The notes: a model not told the origin generated them from the letters alone. 64,000 nt of DNA from Pantoea endophytica (GCF_002858935.1 NZ_PJRT01000005.1:496001-560000); one strand, 5' to 3'. Shown: positions 8,352-17,978, numbered from the stretch's first letter. Numbers and translations: made by a program.

Positions 8352-10331
8352 ATGAACAACCACAAATCTGCGCTTTCTGCCGTCGCCATCGCCACACTCA
8401 CTGCGTTGTTGACGCCCGCACCTGCGCTGGCATGGGACAGGCTGACCGTGTTTGGCGATAGCTTGAGTGATAGCGGCAATGTGGGCCGCTTTACCTTCGA
8501 CGGTGCACAACATCCTTTATATGATGAAATTCTTGCCGCGCATTTGGGGGAGGATTTACAGCGCTCAACGTTAGGCGGCAGCAATTATGCGCAGGGTGGC
8601 GCGGTATCGGTACCCAAGCTCGATCCTGATTTAAACACCCAGGATCAGCTGGCGGGTTATCTCGCTTCAACCGGCGGTCGCGCGGATAGCAACGGTTTGT
8701 ATATTCACTGGGTCGGTGCCAATGACATCGCCGTTGCCGTCACCAATCCCTTAACCGCCAGTGAAACCATCAGCAACAGCGCCAATCAATCGGTTGCGCA
8801 AATTAAAACCCTGCTGGATGCCGGCGCAGGCGCAGTGATTGTGCCCACCGTGCCGCAGCTCGGCTCAACGCCCTATATGATTCAAACCGTGCTGCGCGTG
8901 CTGGGAAGTGAAGCCACACCAGCGATGGTGGCGGCGTTTCAGTCACTGGATGGCGTGACCACGCCAGATAAAGCCGCGCGACAGCAAGCGGTGCAGGATG
9001 CCTTCACGCAAGCGGCAGGCGAAGTTTCGTCGGTTCCAGCGGTGCGTGACGCACTAGCGCAACAGCTTTATAACGCATGGCAGGAGCTGAGCGAGCAGGT
9101 CACGGCGCTCTCCGACGGTTATAACCAGCAGGAAGAAGCGGGGCTGGCGACCTTGAATGGCAATATTGTGCGCGTGGATATCGCCGGGCTGTTCGATGAA
9201 GTGATCGCCAATCCAACCCAATATGGCTTAACCAACACCATCGGCATCGCTTGTCCGATTGGCACCTCAGCGGATGAGTGTCAATCCAGCACGCCGGGCT
9301 TCTCCACGGCGCAGGATTATCTGTTTGCCGATCGTCTGCACCCGAGCCCAGCGGTGCACGCGATGATTGCCGATTACATCCAGTCGATTCTGGATGCGCC
9401 AGCGCAGGTGGCGGCGTTATCACAATCGCCACTGATGATGGCGCGGGATACGCAAAACACGCTGGATGGACATTTGCAGCAGCAGCGTCAACAGCCCGCC
9501 AGCGCCGGAAAGTTCACGGTATTTGGCGGCTATGCCGGGCAACATGTCGATTATCAGGGCGACAGCTGGAGCGACGGAAATGCCAACACCACCAACTTAA
9601 CGCTGGGTATCGGCTATCAGATCACCGACAACTGGCAAACGGGTGTGCTGTTCTCCAACACCAATCAGCGCCAGGAACCTTCGTCGAACTACGACTACAA
9701 ACTACGCGGCAATCTGGTGGCGCTTTACAGCCAGCTGACGGTGTTCGATCAGGGCTGGATTAACGCCGATCTGCATTATGCCGATCTCGATTTCGACAGC
9801 ATCGAGCGTGATATCCACATCGGCCCGGCCAAACGTACCGAGCAGGGTAGCACCAGCGGTAAATTGCTCGGCATGCGCGTGCAGACTGGCTGGACGCTGC
9901 CAATTACTGATAATCTCAGCACCGGGCCGGTCGCCAGTTACGCGCTGGATTACGGTCGCGTCGGCGGCTACAGCGAGAACAGTGATAGCAGCACCGCGAT
10001 GCGCTACTCCGATCAAACCACCCATTCACAGATTGGCTCAGTGGGTTGGCGCATCGACAGCAAACAGTGGGTGGTTAATCCCTGGGCACAGGTGAGCTAC
10101 AACCATCAGTTTGGCGATACCGATTCCACGGTGCGTGCCGGATTGAAATCGACGCGTACTTCGTTTGAACGCAGCGTTGAGGCGCGCGATAAAAACTGGC
10201 TGGATCTGTCGCTAGGTGCCAACGTGCCGCTCGGCGAAACCGTGAATGCGTTTGCCGGGGTTTCAACCGTCGGTGGGAATAGCGATTACCATCAGGTGAC
10301 CTGGAATGTCGGTGTGAACGCCACGTTCTAA
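8352..10331 (+). CDS. GDSL esterase/lipase autotransporter (ApeE/EstA-like)
   Basis: 659 residues, close to Salmonella ApeE and Pseudomonas EstA. A Sec signal peptide (about 25 residues, ending PAPALA) is followed by a GDSL hydrolase passenger. Block I TVFGDSLSDSGN carries the nucleophilic Ser, block III is GANDI, and block V DRLHPS carries the catalytic Asp and His. An outer-membrane beta-barrel of about 270 residues ends in VTWNVGVNATF. It should be displayed on the outer membrane and hydrolyse short to medium acyl esters. TTG and ATG codons precede the chosen ATG in frame; the second ATG at 8352 has ACGGAG at six bases. It is a monocistronic gene with its own terminator. Confidence 0.92.
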   Translation: MNNHKSALSAVAIATLTALLTPAPALAWDRLTVFGDSLSDSGNVGRFTFDGAQHPLYDEILAAHLGEDLQRSTLGGSNYAQGGAVSVPKLDPDLNTQDQLAGYLASTGGRADSNGLYIHWVGANDIAVAVTNPLTASETISNSANQSVAQIKTLLDAGAGAVIVPTVPQLGSTPYMIQTVLRVLGSEATPAMVAAFQSLDGVTTPDKAARQQAVQDAFTQAAGEVSSVPAVRDALAQQLYNAWQELSEQVTALSDGYNQQEEAGLATLNGNIVRVDIAGLFDEVIANPTQYGLTNTIGIACPIGTSADECQSSTPGFSTAQDYLFADRLHPSPAVHAMIADYIQSILDAPAQVAALSQSPLMMARDTQNTLDGHLQQQRQQPASAGKFTVFGGYAGQHVDYQGDSWSDGNANTTNLTLGIGYQITDNWQTGVLFSNTNQRQEPSSNYDYKLRGNLVALYSQLTVFDQGWINADLHYADLDFDSIERDIHIGPAKRTEQGSTSGKLLGMRVQTGWTLPITDNLSTGPVASYALDYGRVGGYSENSDSSTAMRYSDQTTHSQIGSVGWRIDSKQWVVNPWAQVSYNHQFGDTDSTVRAGLKSTRTSFERSVEARDKNWLDLSLGANVPLGETVNAFAGVSTVGGNSDYHQVTWNVGVNATF

Positions 10332-10336
10332 GCATG

Positions 10337-10370
10337 CAGGCCAGTAACTGTTAGTTGCTGGCCTGTTAAT
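10337..10370 (+). terminator. Terminator after esterase gene
   Basis: Stem CAGGCCAG...CTGGCCTG extended by AACT/AGTT (13 pairs with one G-U) and a 3-nt loop, followed by TTAATTT. Good rho-independent terminator geometry. The rest of the gap to 10651 is AT-rich, contains no ORF with a ribosome binding site, and presumably holds the promoter of the next gene. Confidence 0.75.
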
Positions 10371-10651
10371 TTATAACGATCACAAATGCTTTCTCTGCTT
10401 AGCAATCAACCTTGTAATTCCGCGTAACCTCTCCTGTTTCGTGCCATGTAAATAAAGAAGTTGTCTGCGATTAATCTGTAAATCGCCTCGCTGCCGCTAC
10501 GCTTTTTTCCATTAATCATATTGTTGTCTGGCCATGCAAAAATCACATAAGTCAAATGCCCCAGTTAGAGTGGTACGCATCAACACATTAATTTTCAGTT
10601 ACTTATACTCGATGGTGCAGTTACTTTCTCTTAATAATTAAGGGGTACACC

Positions 10652-12508
10652 ATGGCGAATGCGTCCAGCAATACGAATACCACACCACAAAATACTGTCA
10701 CGGCGGCGGCACCGGTTATTCAGGTCATAGATATCGAACAGCTTAAAGCCACCGAACCCACCACCGGCGGTGAACTCGCTACGGTGCTGGAGTATAAGCG
10801 CGGAACAAAAGCTGGCGGCGGCGTATTTGTTTATGACGCAACAGATACCACATCGCCAGACGATGGTGGGTTGGTGATTGTGACAGCGGGAAAGAAACGC
10901 TGGAAAAGGGTGATACTGGATTATAACTCGGTCACCGTGCTGGATTTTGGCGCGGTGCCTGACGGGAAAACCGACTGCATCGAGGCGGTAAAACGTATGT
11001 TTAACTGGTCGCAGCGCGTGTTGCCATCAGCAGGGATACGTTTTACTGCGGGCGAATTTAGTATGTCGACGTTTGATATCTCAGATAAAGAAATTAACCG
11101 TTTTAAGGTGACCGGTGCGGCAGTCAATTTCGGTTATTTCCCAACAACGACGTTGTTTTTTGACTGGGATACCATACCTCGCGGTCAGCATTTCTTTAAA
11201 GTGCAGGCACGCTATGCCGAAATTTCTGGGCTGGTTGTGAAAGGCATGAGTTCGGACAGCGGTGGTGATGGCGGCACGGCGTTCAATAATGTCGGTTTCT
11301 ATGCCAACACCATTATCGGCGGCCAGTTCTTGCGCGTCAGCAGTATGGAATTCCGCTATTTGGGCGGACGTGCGCTTGATCTTATCGATACGCTGGATTG
11401 TAAAATCGACCAGTTCTATTCCCGTGGTTGTCAGGACAGCATTGTTTATGCTCGTTGGTCCGATCGCCAACAAGGCGCGTGGGATCACTCTACGGCAATT
11501 GAGCTGTCGAATTTTAACTTACAAGGCAGCACGAAGAAGCCAGTATTGGATCTTCCGCGCTGTACGCAATCCTTTATTCGCAACGGCTGGATTGAACACT
11601 CCGAATTCGCCGGTGATCTCTCCAATGGCCAGTGGGTGATTGAGGGATTAGCCATTGAATCCACCGATAACCCATTAAAACTGGGTTATTGCCGCGCCAC
11701 TATTATTCAAAAAAGTATTCATAACCAAAGTGCCGGATTCGATTACAGTACCGAAGGTATTGAGGCGTGGACGCTTATCGGTGAAGGCGATCGTGGCGTA
11801 CTGGAGATGTCGGATTGGGGAATCGTTGCGCAAGGTTCATTGAGCTATGACTATATCTCCTCGCAGTATCACATGGATAATCAGGGGAAGGAGGCTGAAC
11901 AGTGGTTTTATGTCGGGGAATTCGCCTTCTCTAATGCCAACTCGCAAATACATGTGCGAATTATTGGCACCGCACAATTCCTCTCACAAAGTGAAACCCA
12001 AACTGACTTTAGTAGCCGTACGCCGGAAGGCGTGGCAAATATCTATCTGCAGGCAAGAAATGGTGCAGATTCTATTGGCAGCTGGTACGGCGAGGGTTCC
12101 AGTCCGGTGACCAAAGTGCATATTTCGGGTAATGGTGCCCGAACCAAACTCTATGTGAAAATTGCGGGCTTTACCGCCTATTCCATTGCGCTAGTCGATA
12201 CCAATGGCAAAGACCGATACCAGGCTGGAAATTGCTTTATTTTCCGTAAAAGCTTCACGGCCTGTAGCGCCGAAGAGAGCACCAGACTGAATGCGGAGAA
12301 AGTTGTTGCCTTTGAACAGCACTGGATTGGTAATAAACAAGTTGGCTTTGGGTACAACGACAATAAAGAGTTGTTATTGCATGGTCCGGTGTTCGAAAAG
12401 AGCGTGCAAAATCCCGATGGATCATGGAGAACGCGTCGTTTCTTAAAAGTTCGAGTCAATGGAACGGAGCGCAGTATTGAATTGCACAGTGCTACCGATC
12501 CCTATTAA
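10652..12508 (+). CDS. Tailspike-like beta-helix protein, candidate EPS depolymerase (WceF/AmsF-like)
   Basis: 618 residues. An N-terminal 85-residue module (GGELATVLEYKRGTKAGGGVFVYDA) resembles phage tailspike head-adaptor segments. It is followed by the pectate-lyase-3/tailspike entry motif VTVLDFGAVPDGKTDC (about residues 94-109), then a long right-handed beta-helix region with repeats such as ISGLVVKGMSSDSGGDGG and IELSNFNLQGS. There is no signal peptide. Among chromosomal proteins this pattern fits WceF of Pantoea stewartii and AmsF of Erwinia amylovora, which act on the cell's own exopolysaccharide. Here the gene is alone, not in a polysaccharide locus. Ribosome binding site AAGGGG at six bases supports the start. 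Enzyme activity is inference; catalytic acids cannot be assigned by eye. Confidence 0.65.
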   Translation: MANASSNTNTTPQNTVTAAAPVIQVIDIEQLKATEPTTGGELATVLEYKRGTKAGGGVFVYDATDTTSPDDGGLVIVTAGKKRWKRVILDYNSVTVLDFGAVPDGKTDCIEAVKRMFNWSQRVLPSAGIRFTAGEFSMSTFDISDKEINRFKVTGAAVNFGYFPTTTLFFDWDTIPRGQHFFKVQARYAEISGLVVKGMSSDSGGDGGTAFNNVGFYANTIIGGQFLRVSSMEFRYLGGRALDLIDTLDCKIDQFYSRGCQDSIVYARWSDRQQGAWDHSTAIELSNFNLQGSTKKPVLDLPRCTQSFIRNGWIEHSEFAGDLSNGQWVIEGLAIESTDNPLKLGYCRATIIQKSIHNQSAGFDYSTEGIEAWTLIGEGDRGVLEMSDWGIVAQGSLSYDYISSQYHMDNQGKEAEQWFYVGEFAFSNANSQIHVRIIGTAQFLSQSETQTDFSSRTPEGVANIYLQARNGADSIGSWYGEGSSPVTKVHISGNGARTKLYVKIAGFTAYSIALVDTNGKDRYQAGNCFIFRKSFTACSAEESTRLNAEKVVAFEQHWIGNKQVGFGYNDNKELLLHGPVFEKSVQNPDGSWRTRRFLKVRVNGTERSIELHSATDPY

Positions 12509-12514
12509 TTTTAT

Positions 12515-12542
12515 CGAGCCAGCAATCGAGGTTGCTGGCTCG
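12515..12542. terminator. Bidirectional hairpin terminator
   Basis: Perfect 11-bp stem CGAGCCAGCAA/TTGCTGGCTCG with a 6-nt loop between two convergent stops. It is flanked by AT-rich sequence but no continuous T-run. Confidence 0.65.
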
Positions 12543-12563
12543 ACAATAATAAAATCTACGTGG

Positions 12564-13952
12564 TTAATTCACGCCAGGGATATGCACATCCGGCAACTTA
12601 TCGCGTACTTCCCAGCCGCGCAATTTGCCGGGATTTAATAAATTGTGGGGATCACAGGCGCGTTTCATCGCCACCACATCAGCACGCACCATGCCCTGTT
12701 TGCCATCTTCAATATGAATCACATGTGGATTATTAATTTTCACGCCATTCGTGCGGTAAGTAGCCATAATCGCGTTGAGGCGATCTTCGTCCTGATAACG
12801 CACCAACGGTAAACCGCTACAGGTAATGCTGCCGTTCATATCGCGTAAGAATTCAATGTGCGACATCACCTCATCGGATAATTGCGCTTCCAGCGTTAAC
12901 GCCTGCTGCAAATAGTTATCCGTCGTGTAAGCAGTTTGCAGGTAAGTTAGCGTCTTATCGATTTTCAGCGCCTGCAGCGTGGTGTGATTCCAGCAATATT
13001 CAATCAGCGAATGCCCGCTATTTTCCCCTGCGGCAAAATGCAGCGCATTGCGGCCCGCATGCTGGCTCAGCAGCGCAGGTAACAGCCCGTCGCTTTCGCT
13101 GCCCACCACGGAAATCACCCCATGTTTGCCCGCCACATCGGCATCGGCCAGATCGCTGAAGTAATCAAGCATCGGCGCGGCGAACACGGCGATTTGGCGC
13201 TTCACCATGCCCGGCGAACGGGCCAGCGCATCGGCAAAGGCCATCGCCGTAGGGAAGTCGTTGAAAGTGTCGAGACGTTCGATCCAGTCGTGACGCGGTG
13301 CCAGCGCCAGTTCAATCTCCAGCACGATGCCATTGCTGCCGTACGCGTGATGCAGCAGCAGCGCATCCGGCGCTTGCAGGGTGATAATGCGCGGCGTCTC
13401 TTCCATGGTCATCAGGCGCACCGACAACACATTGCCTGGCGCGGCCAGCGGACCGTAATTAATCGAACCTACGCCGCCAAATCCGCCGCCAAACAGGCCG
13501 CCGAGCGTCGCCAGTTTCCAGGTGGAGGGCATGCAGCGCAGCTCCCAGCCGAGTGGGCGGGTATGCGCTTCGAGGTCGCCAAGGCGAATACCCGCCTGCG
13601 CACGCACCGTGCCGTTACCGACAGCCGTGACGGCGTTGAGGCGCGTCATATCAACCATCACGCCACCGTGCAGCGGAATCAACTGACCGTAATTACCGGT
13701 GCCGCCGCCGCGCAAATTGAGCGGCACGCGCTGTTTAGTGCAAGCCGCGACGATGAGCGCCAGCTCCTGTTCATCACGCGGACGTACCGCCAGTTCGGCA
13801 AACTTCGCTTCCAGCTGCGGTTTCAAGACCGGGCTGAACCAGTGGAAATCGCGCGACAGACGTTTGACCTTCGGCGCTTCTTTGATCCAGTCGAGTTCAG
13901 GCAACGCCGCGACCAGCGCCGCCAGTGCAGACTGGCGATCGGAATCAGACAT
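12564..13952 (-). CDS. FAD-linked oxidase (GlcD/FAD_binding_4 family)
   Basis: 462-residue flavoprotein of the VAO/PCMH superfamily. The FAD-binding PP-loop NLRGGGTGNYGQLIPLHGGVMVDMTRLN is clearly visible near residues 82-110, followed by MPSTWKLATLGGLFGGGFGGVGSINYG. The C-terminal cap ends with a D-lactate-dehydrogenase-like tail DPHNLLNPGKLRGWEV. It would oxidise a hydroxyl or amine substrate with FAD. It is the last gene of the minus-strand operon that starts at 20096, 54 bp after the permease gene, so it probably acts on the compound that operon imports. ATG at 13952 is preceded by AGGAAA; an upstream in-frame start at 13997 has no such support. Confidence 0.8.
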   Translation of the reverse strand: MSDSDRQSALAALVAALPELDWIKEAPKVKRLSRDFHWFSPVLKPQLEAKFAELAVRPRDEQELALIVAACTKQRVPLNLRGGGTGNYGQLIPLHGGVMVDMTRLNAVTAVGNGTVRAQAGIRLGDLEAHTRPLGWELRCMPSTWKLATLGGLFGGGFGGVGSINYGPLAAPGNVLSVRLMTMEETPRIITLQAPDALLLHHAYGSNGIVLEIELALAPRHDWIERLDTFNDFPTAMAFADALARSPGMVKRQIAVFAAPMLDYFSDLADADVAGKHGVISVVGSESDGLLPALLSQHAGRNALHFAAGENSGHSLIEYCWNHTTLQALKIDKTLTYLQTAYTTDNYLQQALTLEAQLSDEVMSHIEFLRDMNGSITCSGLPLVRYQDEDRLNAIMATYRTNGVKINNPHVIHIEDGKQGMVRADVVAMKRACDPHNLLNPGKLRGWEVRDKLPDVHIPGVN

Positions 13953-14006
13953 GTTTATTTCCTGTGTGAAAAGGGTTAGTGCGCCGCTACGGCGCATGCG
14001 TGTTTC

Positions 14007-14807
14007 TTAACTGGGGCTCAATTCACTCTCATGCCATGCCGCCAGCACGCGGCGCGTTAGCCACGACATCAGCGCGAACAGCAGGAAGCCTGCCAGTGAA
14101 ATCAGCAGCAGCGCGGCAAACATCAGCGGGATATTGAGCTGATAACCGGCCTGCAAAATCTGGTACGCCAGCCCGGTATCGGTGCCGCCGGTGCCAGCGA
14201 CAAACTCTGCCACCACCGCGCCAATCAGCGACAAGCCGCTGGAGATGCGCAGCGCGCCGAAGAAGTACGGCAGCGCCGAAGGAATACGCAGGCGCAGCAG
14301 AATCTGCATGCGTGACGCATGATTAAGGCGGAAATAGCTCAGCAATCCTGGCGACACGCTACGCAGACCTTGCGTGGTATTGGAAATTATTGGAAACACC
14401 GCCATTAAGGTGGCGCACACCACCAGCGATAGCGTGGTGTCTTTCACCCAGATGATGATCAGCGGCGCGATAGCGACAATCGGCGTCACCTGCAAGAACA
14501 CGATGTAGGGAAAAAGGGCGGTCTCAATAAAACGATTTTGCACCAGTAGAAACGCCACAATCGAACCAATCACAATCGCCACCGCAAAGGAGATAACGGT
14601 GATTTTCAGGGTGTAGAGCAATGACATAAACAGCGTCGGGAAGTTCTGCACCAGACTTTGCGCCACCACTAGCGGCGACGGCACCAGAAACACCGGCACC
14701 TTGAAGGTGGTGACCAGAAACTGCCACAGCAGCAGCATGGCGACCGCGACGATGGCGGGGAACAGCCACTGCTGAAATTGTCGATGGGACGCTAAGGGTT
14801 TCATCAT
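14007..14807 (-). CDS. ABC transporter permease (SsuC/ThiX type)
   Basis: 266-residue inner membrane permease with about six hydrophobic segments and the cytoplasmic EAA-type loop (FRLNHASRMQILLRLRIPSALPYFFGALRISSGLSLIGAVVAEF). This is typical of the nitrate/sulfonate/taurine and pyrimidine-precursor importers. Its start overlaps the stop of the ATPase gene by 4 bp. With the two preceding genes it forms a complete importer. Confidence 0.9.
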   Translation of the reverse strand: MMKPLASHRQFQQWLFPAIVAVAMLLLWQFLVTTFKVPVFLVPSPLVVAQSLVQNFPTLFMSLLYTLKITVISFAVAIVIGSIVAFLLVQNRFIETALFPYIVFLQVTPIVAIAPLIIIWVKDTTLSLVVCATLMAVFPIISNTTQGLRSVSPGLLSYFRLNHASRMQILLRLRIPSALPYFFGALRISSGLSLIGAVVAEFVAGTGGTDTGLAYQILQAGYQLNIPLMFAALLLISLAGFLLFALMSWLTRRVLAAWHESELSPS

Positions 14808-15637
14808 TGACTCTCCTTGCTCGCCGCCAGCAGGCCGCGTTGCAACTGTTGCGCATAATGCGTGAAATCCTGGCTGACGCGAAACTCATCGTCGCGCGGC
14901 AACGTGGTTTCAATGCGGATGTCATCTACCACGCGTCCGGGGCGCGCCGCCATCATAATCACCCGCTGCGACAGAAACACCGCTTCCTGAATTGAGTGGG
15001 TGACAAACACCACCGTCAGCTTCTGCTCTTGCCACAAATCCAGCAGATCGCTGTCCAGCTTGTTGCGGGTGATCTCGTCCAGCGCGCCAAACGGCTCATC
15101 CATCAGCAGCACCTTCGGGCGCGTGACCAGACCGCGCGCTATCGACACGCGCATCTGCATGCCGCCGGAAAGCTCGCGCGGCAATACGTGACCAAACTGG
15201 CCGAGACCGACCAGCTCGAGGATTTCGCGCACGCGGGTGTCCGCTTCGGCACGCGGCACGCCCGCCAAATCGAGCGGCAGACACACGTTTTTGTGCACGT
15301 TGCTCCACGGCATCAGCGTCGCTTCCTGAAACACAAACGACAGCGGCAGATCGCGCTGATTTTCGCGCCGATCGCGACGAAACAGCATTAACTTGCCATC
15401 GGTGGGCTCAATCAGCCCGGCGATCATTTTCAGCAAGGTGCTTTTGCCGCAGCCGGACGGGCCGAGCAGCGAGACAAATTCGCCCTGACGAATGGTGAGA
15501 TCGACCGGCAGCAGTGCGCGCGTACCGTTGGGATAAATTTTTTCCGCTGAAAGCACCTCAATCGCCGGTGGCGCCGCAGAACGCGGCACCGCTTGCGCAT
15601 CGGGATGCAGCAGCGTTAGATGGCTGGCGCTATTCAT
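14804..15637 (-). CDS. ABC transporter ATP-binding protein (SsuB/ThiZ type)
   Basis: 277 residues. Walker A is GPSGCGKST (59-67), signature LSGGM (156-160), Walker B LLMDEP (177-182), followed by the D-loop GALDE and the H-loop VTHSIQEAVFLSQRV typical of the nitrate/taurine subfamily. Its start overlaps the stop of the binding protein gene (4 bp) and its stop overlaps the permease start, indicating coupled translation. The N-terminal 25 residues are a non-conserved extension. Confidence 0.92.
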   Translation of the reverse strand: MNSASHLTLLHPDAQAVPRSAAPPAIEVLSAEKIYPNGTRALLPVDLTIRQGEFVSLLGPSGCGKSTLLKMIAGLIEPTDGKLMLFRRDRRENQRDLPLSFVFQEATLMPWSNVHKNVCLPLDLAGVPRAEADTRVREILELVGLGQFGHVLPRELSGGMQMRVSIARGLVTRPKVLLMDEPFGALDEITRNKLDSDLLDLWQEQKLTVVFVTHSIQEAVFLSQRVIMMAARPGRVVDDIRIETTLPRDDEFRVSQDFTHYAQQLQRGLLAASKESQ

Positions 15638-16605
15638 GGCAGAACCTTGACGTCTTGGATAAATTTCAGCGTGTAGCTGCCGTCAAACGGCACTTTGGCC
15701 GCATCGATCAGCTTGGTATCGACCAGCAGCTGCCAGGTTTGCTTGAGGCGCGCTTCGGTCATGATGCCGATGCCACCGGTTTGCGCATCGCCGCCGGTCA
15801 GCATCTGGTATTTCTTCATCTGCGCGATGCCGAAAGCGATCTGTTCATCGCTCATCTGCGGGTTCTCTTTCTTGATCAGCACGTTGCCAGCGGCAGGATC
15901 TTGCAGATAGTTTTTCCAGCCCTGCATCGACGCTTTCACAAACGCCGCCACCGCAGCCGGCCGTTTCTCAATGGTCGATTTCATGCACACGATGCTGTTG
16001 CCGTACGGCGGATAACCCCAATCGCTGATTGGGTAAACATTGGCCTGCGCATTGGCTTTTTGCACCGCAAACGGTTCGGAGGTGATATAGCCTTGCTGCA
16101 CCAGATTTTTATCGGCGAGGAACGGCTGAATGCTGAAGGTGTAAGGTCGCACGCGGGCATTTTTCAGCTTCAGCGCGCTCTGCGCCCACGGCCAATATGA
16201 GGTGTAGGCTTCCGCCGCCAGCAGGAAGGTTTTGCCCTGCAAATCGGCCTGGTTTTTCACATCCGGATGGGTGAGAAAGGCAATCGCCGAGTGCTGGAAG
16301 GTGGTGGCAACCGGCATCGCCTGCACGCCTTGCTGCCAGATTTCCAGCGCCTGCATGTTATCGCTGATGATGCAGTCGGCCTGACCGGCCGCCATCAGCT
16401 GCATGGTATGCACCTGCGGACCGCCCATCTTGATGGTGACGTCGAGGCCGGCATCGCGATACAGATTCTGCGCCTGCGCCTGATAGAAGCCGCCGTGTTC
16501 GGCCTGCGCATACCAGTTGGTCATAAAGGTGAATTTCTCCGCCGCCATGCTCGGGGCCGAGAGTGCCAGCGCAAGCGCGGCAATAGTGCTCAATGTTTTT
16601 TTCAT
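15634..16605 (-). CDS. ABC transporter substrate-binding protein (NMT1/THI5-like)
   Basis: 323 residues with a Sec signal peptide (MKKTLSTIAALALALSAPSMA). The mature domain opens with FTFMTNWYAQAEHGGFYQAQAQNLYRDAGL, the hallmark of the NMT1/THI5-like fold that binds pyrimidine, riboflavin-precursor or other small heterocyclic ligands (ThiY/RibY relatives). A KMGGPQ loop and MAAGQADCIISDN follow as usual. Periplasmic. Placed directly behind a CodA-like deaminase and a creatininase-family gene, it probably captures a nitrogen heterocycle; the exact ligand is not visible. Confidence 0.88.
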   Translation of the reverse strand: MKKTLSTIAALALALSAPSMAAEKFTFMTNWYAQAEHGGFYQAQAQNLYRDAGLDVTIKMGGPQVHTMQLMAAGQADCIISDNMQALEIWQQGVQAMPVATTFQHSAIAFLTHPDVKNQADLQGKTFLLAAEAYTSYWPWAQSALKLKNARVRPYTFSIQPFLADKNLVQQGYITSEPFAVQKANAQANVYPISDWGYPPYGNSIVCMKSTIEKRPAAVAAFVKASMQGWKNYLQDPAAGNVLIKKENPQMSDEQIAFGIAQMKKYQMLTGGDAQTGGIGIMTEARLKQTWQLLVDTKLIDAAKVPFDGSYTLKFIQDVKVLP

Positions 16606-16614
16606 CGTTATTCC

Positions 16615-17493
16615 CTAGCGAGGTGTTAAAAAGGCGGCTGCGTCGTGGTGATCTAATACTTTGCCTTGCCACTGGCCGGTGCCCCACGCCGGTTCGGCGC
16701 GGGTTACCCATGTCATCTGGTGCACTTCGGTAATCACCTGCGCCCAGCTTTCTGCCAGCGAATCGAGGATGGCTGCACCTTGCTCGAGCGTGGAGGGCAA
16801 AGGATCGCCAATCACGCCGCTCGGGCCGAAATCGTAGGAGGCCCACGCCGCCATCGGTTTGTTGGTCGAAAGCGTCGGGCAGGGGAATGCCGGCGGATAA
16901 TTAGCCACCGCTTTCTCCATCTGCACGGTATCGGGCGCCAGCGCCAGCATCAGCGCGGTTTCGGCATGTCCCGCGTGCATCGCCATCTGCCGCTCTTTGT
17001 CGTCCATAAAGCTTTCCGCGCAGTTCGGCACTTTGAAGGTGTCTTGCATGATGATGATCATGTCGCCGTGGCGCAGACGCAGTTCGCGCGCCGCCATCTG
17101 CAACGGCTGCGGCTGGCCGCCGTGGCCGTTAACCATCAGGAACTTGCGGAAACCGGCGCGATAGAGTGATTCGCCAATCTCCAGAATGGTGTGCAGCAAG
17201 GTTTCGCCGGTCAGCGTTAGCGTGCCGGGAAAATGCAGATGCTCATCCGATTTGCCATAGGTGATCGGCGGAATGGCGTAAGCCGGGATTTCCGCCGGTA
17301 AGCGCGCCAGCGCATGGCCGACCACGCCGGAGGCGATCACGCTATCCACCGCGCACGGCAAATGCGGGCCGTGCTGCTCAATCGCGCCGGTCGGCAACAC
17401 GATCACGGTGTTGGCTTTATTTTCCAGCGTGGCGATGTCGGTCCAGCTCAGGTACGGCAAAAAGCGGTTTGCCGGAATATAACCATGAAACAT
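16615..17493 (-). CDS. Creatininase-family amidohydrolase
   Basis: 292-residue metal-dependent hydrolase. The family motif VLPTGAIEQHGPHLPCAVDS (about residues 32-51) supplies Glu39, His41 and Asp50 as metal ligands. It is followed by MVNGHGGQPQPL and HAGHAETALML, which carry further conserved His and Glu. Relatives open cyclic amides (creatininase) or deformylate purine-like intermediates (ArfB-type). Start chosen at 17493, where GAGGAG stands five bases upstream; the longer frame from 17523 is unlikely. It lies 14 bp after the RidA gene in the operon. Ring opening of a cyclic amide is the inferred role. Confidence 0.87.
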   Translation of the reverse strand: MFHGYIPANRFLPYLSWTDIATLENKANTVIVLPTGAIEQHGPHLPCAVDSVIASGVVGHALARLPAEIPAYAIPPITYGKSDEHLHFPGTLTLTGETLLHTILEIGESLYRAGFRKFLMVNGHGGQPQPLQMAARELRLRHGDMIIIMQDTFKVPNCAESFMDDKERQMAMHAGHAETALMLALAPDTVQMEKAVANYPPAFPCPTLSTNKPMAAWASYDFGPSGVIGDPLPSTLEQGAAILDSLAESWAQVITEVHQMTWVTRAEPAWGTGQWQGKVLDHHDAAAFLTPR

Positions 17494-17507
17494 TTGAACT
17501 CCTCGTG

Positions 17508-17978
17508 TTATTGCGGCAACCACGCCGTGGCTTCAACTTCAATTAAGACGTCCGGACTCGGCAGCATCTCGCTCACCTGCACCACGGTAGAAACCGGCGG
17601 CGCATCGGGAAAAAATTGCTTACGTACCCGGCTGTAGTGGGGAAAATGGTCGAGATTGCGGAAGTACTGCACCAGTTTGAAGACATCGCTCATCTGGCCA
17701 CCGGCGCTTTCGATGGTGGTGCGGATGCTCTCCAGCACGTACCAGCTCTGCGCCAGAATCGGCCCCTCTTTAATATCGGTGGAGAACTCGCCGGTGCGGC
17801 CAAGCAGCTGTTGCGCCGCTGCGGGAATGTCGTCGTAGCCGCGCACAATGGTGGCGGTTTGCGGATTCACCGGAATAATGCCGGAGAGGAAAATAAAGTC
17901 GCCCGCGCGTCGCCACGCGGCATATTTCGCCAGCGGTTTTCCCGCTCCTGCATCAAGCGCCATCTGTTGTTTATCCAT
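17508..17978 (-). CDS. RidA/YjgF-family protein
   Basis: 156 residues. Recognisable family features are FLSGIIPVNP near the N-terminus, QSWYVLESIRTTIESAGGQMSDVFKLVQYFRN in the middle and the C-terminal VEVEATAWLP-like strand. RidA proteins hydrolyse reactive enamine/imine intermediates, and some operonic members are specialised deaminases in pyrimidine or amine catabolism (RutC-like). The ATG at 17978 overlaps the end of the preceding deaminase gene by 8 bp and has AAGGGG eight bases upstream. In this operon it probably clears an unstable imine or aminoacrylate-like product. Confidence 0.87.
   Translation of the reverse strand: MDKQQMALDAGAGKPLAKYAAWRRAGDFIFLSGIIPVNPQTATIVRGYDDIPAAAQQLLGRTGEFSTDIKEGPILAQSWYVLESIRTTIESAGGQMSDVFKLVQYFRNLDHFPHYSRVRKQFFPDAPPVSTVVQVSEMLPSPDVLIEVEATAWLPQ

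Noticed and set aside
13122..13979. 285-codon frame opposite the FAD-linked oxidase
   Set aside because: His/Arg/Gln-rich shadow with no start signal.
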